Positions 1 through 9,000 of a DNA stretch of 64,000 bases are shown here, in pieces; the stretch's first letter is position 1, and the number at the start of each line of letters is the position of its first letter. The stretch is taken from the NCBI GenBank assembly GCA_907165275.2, contig OU015671.1:8463001-8527000 (forward strand), written 5' to 3'. The DNA is from Zygaena filipendulae (Eukaryota > Arthropoda > Insecta > Lepidoptera > Zygaenidae). The notes beneath the pieces are model-generated. The model was not told the DNA's origin. It saw only the letters and a program-made list of their open reading frames with translations, and ran no database searches. The position numbers and the translations under genes are program-made.

Positions 1-91
1 GCCACAATGTAAATAAAAAATACTGGCTGAATAGCTAGCCGGCCAAAGAAAAAGAAATAGGTGGGAAAGTGTCAAGCGACTATCCGATCTT

Positions 92-321
92 CACTCATTT
101 TTTCTTTAGCTAATTCCTATTTTTATTTTGACTTTCCTTGCATTCGTAATGAAAAGCACAGTGTTACCCTCGGGAGAAAGACTTATTTAGTCCCTCGATC
201 TATTGGGATCGATAAACCCCGTCTCGGGACTAAATAAGTTACTTTCACCCCTAGGATAACAATGTACTATTTTCATAATCTACAAGACGGACTAAAAAAA
301 AGTTAGTCAACATGCCCATTG
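92..321. repeat. Foldback repeat (family B) joined to the end of MITE family A
   Basis: Positions 150-265 form an imperfect palindrome: GTGTTACCCTCGGGAGAAAG and the inward ACTTATTTAGTCCC are mirrored by GGGACTAAATAAGT and a CCTAGGATAAC end. The same roughly 190-bp sequence occurs inverted at 56384-56565, so it is a dispersed family. From about 268 to 321 the sequence switches to the terminal 50 bp of MITE family A (AGTCAACATGCCCATTG), complete elsewhere at 4663 and 18143. This looks like one element inserted in, or recombined with, another. The composite stops 13 bp before the FYVE exon. Confidence 0.75.
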
Positions 322-334
322 TGTTTGTGAACAG

Positions 335-715
335 CGTTATCCTCCGGTTGCGTTCGCAGAAAGTCGACGAGACGATCCCGGCGACGCTGCAGCAGCTGGA
401 GGCGGAGGTGGCCGGCGTGGCGCTCGACTGGAAGAGCCTGAAGCACGTGACCGAGTGCTCGTGCTCGACGCCGCTCGACCACTTCAGCCGCAAGCACGTG
501 TGCTGGGGCTGCGGCCGCTGCGTGTGCACGCGCTGCGTGGTGCGCGGCCGCCGCGCGCGCGCCGCGCTGCCCGCGCTCGCCTCGCCGCGCCACGCGCCGC
601 TGTGCAATGCGTGCGCGCCCGACTCGCCCACCGCGCCCACGCCGCCCGCCGCGCCCACGCCGCCCGCCGCGCCCACCGCGCCCGCCGCGCCCACCGCGCC
701 CGCGCCGCCGCACTG
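335..715 (+). CDS. Exon with FYVE-type zinc finger, possibly a myotubularin-related phosphatase (partial gene)
   Basis: One coding exon, bounded by an acceptor (GTGAACAG) at 334 and a donor (G|GTACGC) at 716; it enters after one base of a codon's third position and ends in phase 2. It encodes about 126 residues. The eight zinc ligands of a FYVE/RING-like finger are visible: CSC, then CWGC about a dozen residues later, CTRC, and CNAC near the end, with SRKHVC in place of the usual R(R/K)HHC. The stretch before it (LDWKSLKHVTECSCST) resembles the C-terminal finger of invertebrate MTMR6/7-type phosphatases; that family call comes from memory and is tentative. FYVE domains bind PI3P on endosomes. 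After the finger comes a low-complexity Pro-Ala-Thr tail of repeated APTPP and APTAP units. Third codon positions are almost all G or C. Other exons of this gene were not found: reading past 715 runs into a transposable element. Confidence 0.55.
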
Positions 716-734
716 GTACGCACCAAACAATATC

Positions 735-910
735 TATCTTCTAATATATATAAATCACGTGTCACGTTGTTTGTCCGCGATGGACTCCGAAACTACTGAA
801 CGGATTTTGATAAAATTTTGTAACCATTTATAATATGGTCCAACTTAAAAGATAGGATTGTTTTCATCCCGGAATTCCCGCGGGAACTCCGGGCTTAATG
901 CGGGGAATAG
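735..910 (+). mobile_element. Helitron-like fragment (subfamily shared with 19.5 and 24.2 kb)
   Basis: The stretch with ATCACGTGTCACG, TGTCCGCGATGGACTCCGAA and TATGGTCCAACTTAAAAGAT matches, inverted, the elements at 19490-19825 and 24149-24385. It carries the shared core CCCGGAATTCCCGCGGGAAC. The expected terminal hairpin and CTAG are degraded here (it ends GCGGGGAATAG). It lies directly after the FYVE exon. Confidence 0.7.
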
Positions 911-2562
911 TTTAATCACCTTAAAGAACTGTCAGGGGTAGGTACAAAGAAGAACATAGAGTACTTTTTTCCCGGAATTTCCGCGGGAATTTCGAAGTTC
1001 CCGCGGAATTATTCCATACAAACTTTGCAACCCCTTTTCATCCCCTTAGGGGTTGAATTTTCAAAAAATCATTCTTATCGGATGCCTACGTCATACAAAG
1101 AACACACCCTCCAAGTTGCAGGTCTCTACGATCAGCCAGTTGCCAATTTTTTGCTGATTTATTTGGATTTTTTTGGACTTTTAAAGTATTCTTTTAAAGT
1201 ATTAAGTTTGTGTAAATGTAAAATTATGGCAATAAAAATAAATATTATTATTATTCAGGACAAAGCATTTTATATGTATAGATAGATAGAAATAGATGTG
1301 TGTGCTAAATAATTCAAATGTCATTTTGTAGACTACATTGTGTTTTGGTTACTATTATAATCCTCTATTACCAGCGAGAAACATAATAAAAGGTAGGACG
1401 CGTTAAAATATGGTAAGGAGATCAATCTTAGCTAGTGATTAGACGTTAAAAATCATATTTTAATACTTACCATCTCTTCTTTTATACAGATTTGGTGCAA
1501 GTTCTTAACATCTGACGAATGAAAAAATCAAGACTTGTTGTTCAACAATCGAGACTATAAATGTGAGATCTCTGCTCTGCTATGTTTTAGTATTATTTTA
1601 TAAAAAAAAAGACAAATATATTTCATATTGATTTTATACTTATTGTTAGTTCAATTTTTAGTTTTACCATGTCTATGTAAATATTGATAAGATAAATGTA
1701 AATTATGTATTCTTTTTGGAGTATAAAATATACATTATTTAAAAAGGAAATAAAGAAAAAATTATGAATGTGTAAATATTGGTACCTAGTGAACTTGTTT
1801 TTATTTCTCACTACTTCTCCCATCAACTTTCTCTGACCTTGATAGTTATGATCATAGGAACGAATCAATAGAAATATATAGGAATGTATAGGCGAACGTG
1901 CCGCTATCATTCTGTAATACAGGCCCATAATAGTATACAAATACTCTAGACGGTAGAAAAATTACAAATTATTATTATTGCACTAGCTGTTCCCCCGGTT
2001 TCACCCGCATTAATTTCGGAGATTTCGCGGGAATTCCGGTATAAAGGTATGTATAATTATGATGTATAAGATATATTATTGTAAAGTTTCATTAAAATGT
2101 AAAATCCATTCGGTAGTTTTTGCGTGAAAGAGTAACAATCATTCATACCAAATTTCGCATTTAGAACGATGCACAATACAATACACCTTTCCTGGTTATT
2201 TTTGTTAATCATTTTGTTTTGCTACATTAGCATTTTGTTTTGCTACATTAGGTACCTATGTTCATTTTTGCATAGGCGTGAAGTATTACATAATTATTCC
2301 ATATTAACTCATTATCGACCGCTACCAAGAGCCCGATGACGATTTTCTTTACTTCTAGGGTCGTTGAAATCGCTGATGTACTTTTTTGCCACATATAAAT
2401 TGTAACGAGAAAACAATTTACTTTCCTAACAAGCAATTAACTAATAATTTTTTTTGTACCTAACAAGCGATAAGCAAGTTACGATTTTATTAACAATCAT
2501 TTTGAAATTACGGCCGCCCGACAACCACTTATTTTGGACAAAACAAGTGTTGCAACAATAAA
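911..2562. other. Intergenic DNA with Helitron-like debris
   Basis: No exon could be supported here. At 955-1135 there is a fragment with the ATTTCCGCGGGAA core followed by sequence like that at 15235-15435 (CCCCTTTTCATCCCC, then GAACACACCCTCCAAG). At 1981-2160 a reverse-strand Helitron-like fragment begins with ACTAGCTGTTCCCCCGG. The rest is AT-rich without visible structure. The 3' end of the FYVE gene could be hidden here, but I could not recognise it. Confidence 0.6.
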
Positions 2563-5255
2563 ATGTATTACTTCCTTGTAATTTTATTAGCAGTCGTAAC
2601 TATAGCTAAATTCGAATCGGTGAAGAAAGTTAAAGTAGAAGGATTGGAGAAAAACAGAATGTTAGGCGTGGATACGGTTCATGATGGAAAAGGGACAACG
2701 GAAAAAGTGACTATTATTGATAAAGACACAATTATCACGCGCAATTTGAAACTGGAAAAACGAGTGCGCGGCAAAACTGGTGATTCTCATAGTTCCCTCT
2801 CAATACACTAGGCAACATTTGTAAATTAGAAATCCAATAATATACTATAGCAAAAAGAGAATTTTCTACACTGTAGGTACAAGTTATTTCTATTGAATTT
2901 CAGTTGCTTCATATTCTTAAATAGGTGTTTTAAAACAATTCATATTCTTAATTATGAAAAAGTCGTTATCCGCATTCTGTATGTCTGCTTAGTTCTTCTT
3001 AACTACTCGACGGATTTGTATGCGGTTTTTTTTATTAAAATTTACAGAATTTACTATCATATGTAAATACAGCTAGTAATAAAACAAAGAAGATTCAGTG
3101 TAAGTAGGTACATTGAAGATTTTTTCAAAATAATTCTGGACATGAAAAGCATATGATCGGATCTCAACATCCGACCAAGACTGTGTTTTAACTCTAAAAT
3201 ACTAAATATCGTATTTTGGTGTTGAAAAGTGTTTTCGATCTTTAACACTTAATTTACTTTTAATGTTGAGATCCGACCGTTAATTTAATCTCATTAGAAG
3301 CTTTTTGGTCCTCCAATCCTGTGTTGTTAGTTTGGGTTGAGATGACATTAGTAATGGCTATGTAGAGTAGAAACATTGAAAAATGTTACAAATACCTTTC
3401 ACAAGGTCATCACCACAAAAAGCAAGAAGACGCCAAGGAACCGGACTGGTCGTACAGCGCGTTCCCTCAAGAAGTGCAGCTGCATGTAGAACAGTTCAAA
3501 CGTAACATGTCCGAATGTCTCAAAGAAGTGCAAGCGAACGACAAGAGAACCACCAAGCGGCTCTCGCCGGGCAAGGAGTCGCCCGTGCACGGCGAGTGTC
3601 TCATAGCGTGCGTGCTCAAACGCAACGGGGTCATCGAAGGCGGGAAGGTTAACAAAGGTTTCTGTCTGGGTCCTGGGTGGCCTTTATTTTAATCATACAT
3701 TCAAATTTCTTCCATTGAAATTTGGATCTTAAATGTTACAATGGATGAAATTTCGATTTATAGATTCTATAACTCTCATGATTCATAATAAATCTAGTGT
3801 GTTTTGCTCGCGTTGCTTAGTCTACCAAGTCGCACATTGTCGTTGGCATAATCTATATAATATAAAAGAAAGTCGTGTTAGTTACTCCACTTATAACTCA
3901 AGAACGGCTGAACCGATTTGGCTGAAAATTGGTGGGGAGGTAGCTTAGAACCAGGAAACGGACATAGGATACTTTTTATCCCGGAATTTCCGCAGAAACT
4001 CCGGTCGGTGAAATCTCATGAAATTTTGCATACTTAGGTACACATTGTCAGGGGTACAGAGAAGGACATAGGGTCTTTGCATTCCGGAATTCCTGCGGGA
4101 TCTCCGAAATTTCCGCGGGTAACAGCTAGTTACTTTAAAAGTTGTCATTTAATAAAAGAAGAACAAGACATTGTATAGGTCTTATCGTACCTTAGACAAT
4201 GGGAGGGCAAGTAAAGCCTCGGTACTTCGACCCTTGGGATCTTTTGTACCATCCCCATCCTGTGCTCCTCCCTCTACTCCCTGAAAACCTCGGCGGCAAA
4301 GGCTAGCGTGCAGTGGAGGGGTAAGAGCCTAAAGTCCTCTGGTTCTGGGTAAGCCGTCCACATAGGCGTTGGCATAATTACTTTAAAAGTTGTCATTTAA
4401 TAAAAGAAGAACAAGAAATTGTATAGGTAGTTGAAATGCTGATTATGGTCGTTGAACATGTCAAACCTAAACGATTGTAAAAATCTGAAGACATCTGCAG
4501 ATGGCACCATCGCCATAGCTTAAGAAATCTCCCTGTTAGGATCAGGCGACAGGGGTCATCCCTAGTTGTCGTCGTCACGAGTGACAAATGGGACATTTTA
4601 ATAAAAACAACATCCATACAAAATTTTTCATTTGTCACCGATGGGGACGTTCGAAGTGGTGACAATAGGGATGTGGACTACTTTTGAAAATCTAAATTCT
4701 AATTAGTCCGTCAGTTAGAAAATAAAAAAACAATAGACACGTATTTTTTGCTTTTTCAAATAAATTAAAATATACAGAGATAAAGCGCATTAAAGTTTAG
4801 GGTGAGTGGGTCGTGACGTCACTAACCGATAAAACCGCCATACAAACTGTCCGAATAGTGACGTCACGCGAAATTTCAACTCAATATATCACCGTTATTT
4901 TTTGATTACGTAAAAAAAGAAAAAATACGTGTCTAATATTTTTTAATAATCTACATGACGGACTAAAAAATAAAAATTAGTCCACATGCCCATTGAAATG
5001 ACCCGGCGACAGTGTACCTACTACCTTACTATTATTTATTACTACTTATTTTCGGCTCTAGGCAACCTCATAACGTTGGTGAGCAAATTCTACGCGAAAG
5101 ACACGAAACTGATGAAGAAATTGGAGAAGAACCTCGACCGTTGCATAGACGCCAGCAGCCGGGCGCGCGGCGACTGCGCTGCGGCGGCGCAGCTCAACGA
5201 GTGCACCAACGGGCTCATGGCGGCCAACAAGCACAAGCTTGTTGTTAATTACTAG
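2563..5255 (+). CDS. Odorant-binding protein with long N-terminal extension
   Basis: Three exons: 2563-2779, 3406-3657 and 5062-5255, both introns in phase 1 with GT-AG borders, giving 220 residues. Residues 1-19 (MYYFLVILLAVVTIAKFES) are a secretion signal. A Lys-rich segment of about 85 residues follows, then the six-cysteine domain. Spacing is C1-x26-C2-x3-C3-x42-C4-x10-C5-x8-C6, inside the classic insect OBP pattern. Such proteins are secreted, often into sensillum lymph, and carry small hydrophobic ligands; members also occur in non-sensory tissues, so the ligand and tissue are unknown. Typical members have about 140 residues, so the 85-residue insert between signal and domain is unusual; it is coded mainly by exon 1, which is AT-rich, whereas exons 2-3 are GC-richer. 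Intron 2 holds a Helitron-like element, a duplicated 51-bp sequence and a MITE. The stop is TAG at 5253-5255. Confidence 0.85.
3130..3285. repeat. Dispersed repeat in OBP intron 1
   Basis: GGACATGAAAAGCATATGAT and the following GGATCTCAACATCCGACCAA recur in inverted orientation at about 10215-10297 in a DDX49 intron. Within the copy, GTTGAGATCCGACCG at 3263 mirrors the first part, so the element may be a small foldback. The rest of intron 1 (2780-3405) shows nothing recognisable. Confidence 0.6.
3845..4129 (+). mobile_element. Helitron-like element, composite
   Basis: Two successive copies of the module (GAACGGCTGAACCGATTTGG, then GACATAGGATACTTTTTATC, then a CCCGGAATTTCCGC core), the second ending in TTTCCGCGGGTAACAGCTAG at 4129. 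It lies in OBP intron 2. Confidence 0.75.
4130..4428. repeat. 51-bp direct repeats flanking a 197-bp dispersed repeat
   Basis: The 51 bp at 4130-4180 (starting TTACTTTAAAAGTTGTC) are repeated at 4378-4428 with one mismatch. The 197 bp between (CCTCGGTACTTCGACCC, then CAGTGGAGGGGTAAGAG and CCTCTGGTTCTGGGTAAG) are a dispersed repeat with a second copy at 53213-53405, which lacks these flanks. Confidence 0.85.
4663..4995 (+). mobile_element. MITE family A, full-length copy
   Basis: About 333 bp with imperfect terminal inverted repeats: CAATAGGGATGTGGACTA at the left, and TAGTCCACATGCCCATTG at the right; both ends also carry a copy of AGTCCGTC(A/T)(T/G)(G/T)TAG. It has no coding capacity. Two TGACGTCA octamers are present (4814-4821 and 4859-4866). 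The right end lies 66 bp before OBP exon 3. Confidence 0.85.
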
Positions 5256-5424
5256 ACGAAGATTCAATATTGTTTTTCCATTGCAATTGCGACTTTATAC
5301 ACAGTGTTGTAAGGTGGAAATTTCAATGCAGTTATAATATTGTGCACATTATGGCCGCAGTGATTATTAGCTCTTTGCAATGTGGTTTCCTAAATTAATT
5401 TATTTATTCAACATGCGTTATACT

Positions 5425-5430
5425 AATAAA
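5425..5430 (+). promoter_or_regulatory. Candidate poly(A) signal of the OBP gene
   Basis: First AATAAA downstream of the OBP stop codon, about 170 bp after it; further AATAAA-like hexamers follow immediately in this A-rich stretch. Confidence 0.4.
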
Positions 5431-5481
5431 AATAAAAAAGGAAGAAAAATGTATAGAAATTAAAGCATTTGTTAAAATAAA

Positions 5482-5688
5482 TCCTACTAATATTATAAAC
5501 GCGAAAGTTTGTATGTATGGATGGATGGATGTTTGTTTCTCTTTCACGCAAAAACTACTGAATGGATTTAAATGCAACTTTACAATAATATAGCTTATAC
5601 ATCAGATTAACACATAGGGTACTTTTTATCCCGGAATTCCCGCGGGAACTCTGAAATTAACGTGGGTGAAACCGCGGGGCACAACTAG
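5482..5688 (+). mobile_element. Helitron-like element with intact ends
   Basis: Begins TCCTACTAATATTATAAACG directly after an A and ends CACAACTAG directly before a T. The hairpin-forming GTGGGTGAAACCGCGG lies just before the end. 5'-TC, 3'-CTRR, a subterminal hairpin and A/T insertion without target duplication are the hallmarks of Helitrons; at 207 bp it must be non-autonomous. Confidence 0.85.
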
Positions 5689-6028
5689 TATGTCCATATA
5701 GACGAATTCATAAAATCGTGGACAAGTCGAAGTAGTAATTATATACTCTTTGAGTCGAAGATTCCACTTCGTTTTGTATTGCCATTGTAATTACGACTTT
5801 AACTACAGTGAATAAGGTCGAAAATACAATAGACGAAATTGCAATATAGAGTTATAATAATTATGGCGGTTAAAGAGACACTTGCGGTGTGTTCCTTTAT
5901 GTATGTAATGGATACGGGGTAACTGTATCGTTAAAAAATAATAAAAACGTAATCATAACTTAAAATAGTTTTAATTTAGCTTACAAAAATTAATCTAATA
6001 TGTACAAATGACTTAAATCACGTCGCAT

Positions 6029-9000
6029 TCACACTATTTTCGCTTTCTTCGCTTTCCTTGACTTTTTCGCTTCTTTGATACGTTCACGGCGCATTTCTTC
6101 TAATCTATAATGAGAAAAGAACAGGTATTTTATCTGTATAGATATAAAATCGATCCTAACAAACCGATTAAAGAAAATATAAGAATTTATACGTAATAAG
6201 AACGAGTTGATTATGAGACTCACATATATAGCCACTTCTCAAATAATTTAGAACTAATCAAAAATCATGTTGCATGGTAGCCGTATATCTATTTAGTGAA
6301 TCGAACCTGCCTGCCACGCTAAGCAATGTGGGTTCGAACCCCACACCCGCGCACCCTGCATGCGTGCTCACAAGCCCGCCCGCAGCAGTGGTGGGCAGTT
6401 GGATCGGTTCGCTCGTGTGTAGTGTCGCGGGTGTGGTGTGTGTGGTGTGTGTGCTTTGTGTGGTGTGTGTGCTGTTGGTGTGGTGTGTGTGCTGTTGGTG
6501 TGGTGTGTGCGGTGTGTGTGCTGTGTGCGGTATGTGTGCTGTGTGCGGTGTGAGTGGTGTGTGCTGTGTGTGTGGTGTGTGCTGTGTGTGTGGTGTGTGC
6601 TGTGTGTGTGCTGTGTGCGGTGTGTGTGTGCTGTGTGTGTTGTGTGTGGTGTGTGTGTGTGTGTGCTGTGTGTGTTGTGTGTGGTGTGCGTGGTGTGTGG
6701 TGTGTGGTGTGTGTGTGCTGTGTGTGGTGTGTATGTGTGTGCGGTGTGTGTGCTGAGTGTGGTTTGTGTGCTGTGTGCGGTGTGTGTGCTGTGTGCGGTG
6801 TGTGTGATGTGTGTGCTGTGTACGCACCCGTCCTCCATGAGCGCGGGGTCGACGCCCGCGGTGATCCAGCGCTTGATGCGGTAGTTGCGCTTGCGCTGCT
6901 CGAACGCTTCGTCGTCCAGCTGCGCCTCCTGCTCGCGCCGCGTCACGCTCACCGTCGTGTACACGCGCACCGCCTCGTCCTCTGCGAGCGCGCAACATTT
7001 TCAAAACAAGTACATTTTAATGTACTAATATTATGAAGAGGTAAAGTTGTTTGTGAGTTTGTAGGATGTAATCTCTGGATCTACTGACCAGATTTTCAAA
7101 ATGCTTTCACTTATAGGAAGCTACAGTGATCCTGAGTGACATAGGTTACTTTTTATCCCGCAATTCCTGCGGGAACTGTGGAAGTTTATGAGGTTGTAGG
7201 GAGTAATCTCTGGATCTACTGAACCGATTTTGAAACTTCTTGCACTAATGAAAAGCTACAGTGATCCTGAGTGATATAGAGTACTTTTAAACTTGGAATT
7301 CTCACGGGAACTCCGAAATTACCGCGGGGGATAGCTAGTGCTACAATCAAATAAAAAAACACTGCAAATAACTCATAACCAATCCTTATAAAAATGCTAA
7401 TGTGAGTCTGTTTGGTTGTTATGCTTTCACTACCCAAACTGATCATCAAGAAATTTCGCGTACACTGGGAAACAGAAAAAGACATAATTTTCATGTGGAA
7501 AAAAAGTACTGTTCCTGAGGAACAACAGAAAATTGATTGACAAAATCTAAATTAAGGCGAGAAAATATGCATATATTTTATCAAATCCAAAACGATTTTA
7601 CTGTGATTACAGCACACGGTGCTCGTTCAGTACTGACAGTGCTTCTTGCAAGCGGATTAAAAGTGTATAAGTCACGATAGAAAAAACTTTTTTATAAAAC
7701 AAGCTCCTATTAAACCATGCATCCAAACTAAAGGTGTATACAAAATTTTAGCACAATCAGTTGAAGATATCTGCTTCAAAATTGAGTTGCAAGATTCCAT
7801 CCATACAAACATAGTTACATACATACATTGCAAGTTAAATAAAAGCTTTTTTAAATTTTTTACAAAAAATTAAAACCGACTTCCATACACAAAAATGCAC
7901 TATGGTTGGTTTACAAAGTGAAAATTTATCTACTCAAATCACTGCTGTGCCTGTAATATTTGAAGAGTTTCCTCGATTTCTTCAAGATCCCATCATCAGA
8001 TCCTTACTTCATGACAATGGGACCATCTCAGGAGTATATCTACCCTTGCAACAAAAAAGAATTTTTCAAATCGATTGACAAACAACAAATAATCGCGTAA
8101 CAAACATACAAAAAAAAAACAACATACAGTCGAATTGAGAACCTTCTCCTTTTTTGGAAGTCGGTTAAAAATATGTGTTGTCGATCGCTCACCGTCGATC
8201 TTGTACTCGCTGAGTGTGGTGTTAACGGCGGCCTCGACTCGCGCCAGCCGCGGCAGGTCGCGCGGCGTCACCAGCGACACGGCCAGCCCGCTGCGGCCCG
8301 CGCGCGCCGTGCGCCCCACCCTGGGGACGAAATGTTACTGTCACTAGCCGTGCGCCGCTGTTTCACCCGCGTAATTTCGGAGTTCCCGCAGGAATTCCGG
8401 GATGGAAAGTATCCTATGTCCTTCTAAGTGCCCGTGAAAACGTGTATGCATAATTTCATAACGATCGGTTGAGCCGTTGAGCCGTGAAAGCGTAACAAAC
8501 AAACTCACTTTCGCATTTTTCGGGAGACAGGCGCGAGAACGTAAACGTATTGTATGTTATATACCTATACATATAAGATGTGGCAAAGTTTTCTGCAAAT
8601 ATTTACAGGGCTGAAAGTATACGTTATAACAAACAGTATATATGTAAGTGAAAAAATAATAAGTTCGGTAGTTTTTCCGAGTATGAGGAAAATAAATTCC
8701 TTGAAAAACCATTACAATAATCACATTCACAAGGTACACAATACACGTAGCTCACTAATGTATATAACGCACGCACCACACACACGGCGAGCGATGCATC
8801 AGCTGGTCAGCTCGATCGAGGTCGATGTGTATGTCAAGCGATTGAGCGGCGAGCGCCTTCACAGGTTGTTTTCTTTTTGATTGATTTAATCTCCTTTATT
8901 TTATGAACATGTTTATAACGGTTTATACTTTCAACCCTGTAAATATTTGTAACTAATTTTGGCACACCTTATATTGTGTGTGTCAATGCGTGCGTGTGTG

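Noticed and set aside
303..765. Arg/Gly- and Ala-rich minus-strand frames opposite the FYVE exon
   Set aside because: Shadows of a GC-rich exon; the plus-strand frame has the zinc-ligand pattern and matching splice sites.
6299..6350. Possible tRNA gene with a perfect T-arm
   Set aside because: No D-arm, anticodon arm or acceptor stem can be paired; similar B boxes elsewhere in the window mark it as a SINE.
6258..7036. Long reading frames rich in His-Thr or Cys-Val on both strands
   Set aside because: They are translations of the GT/CA minisatellite; only 6828-6981 on the minus strand is coding, in the DDX49 frame.
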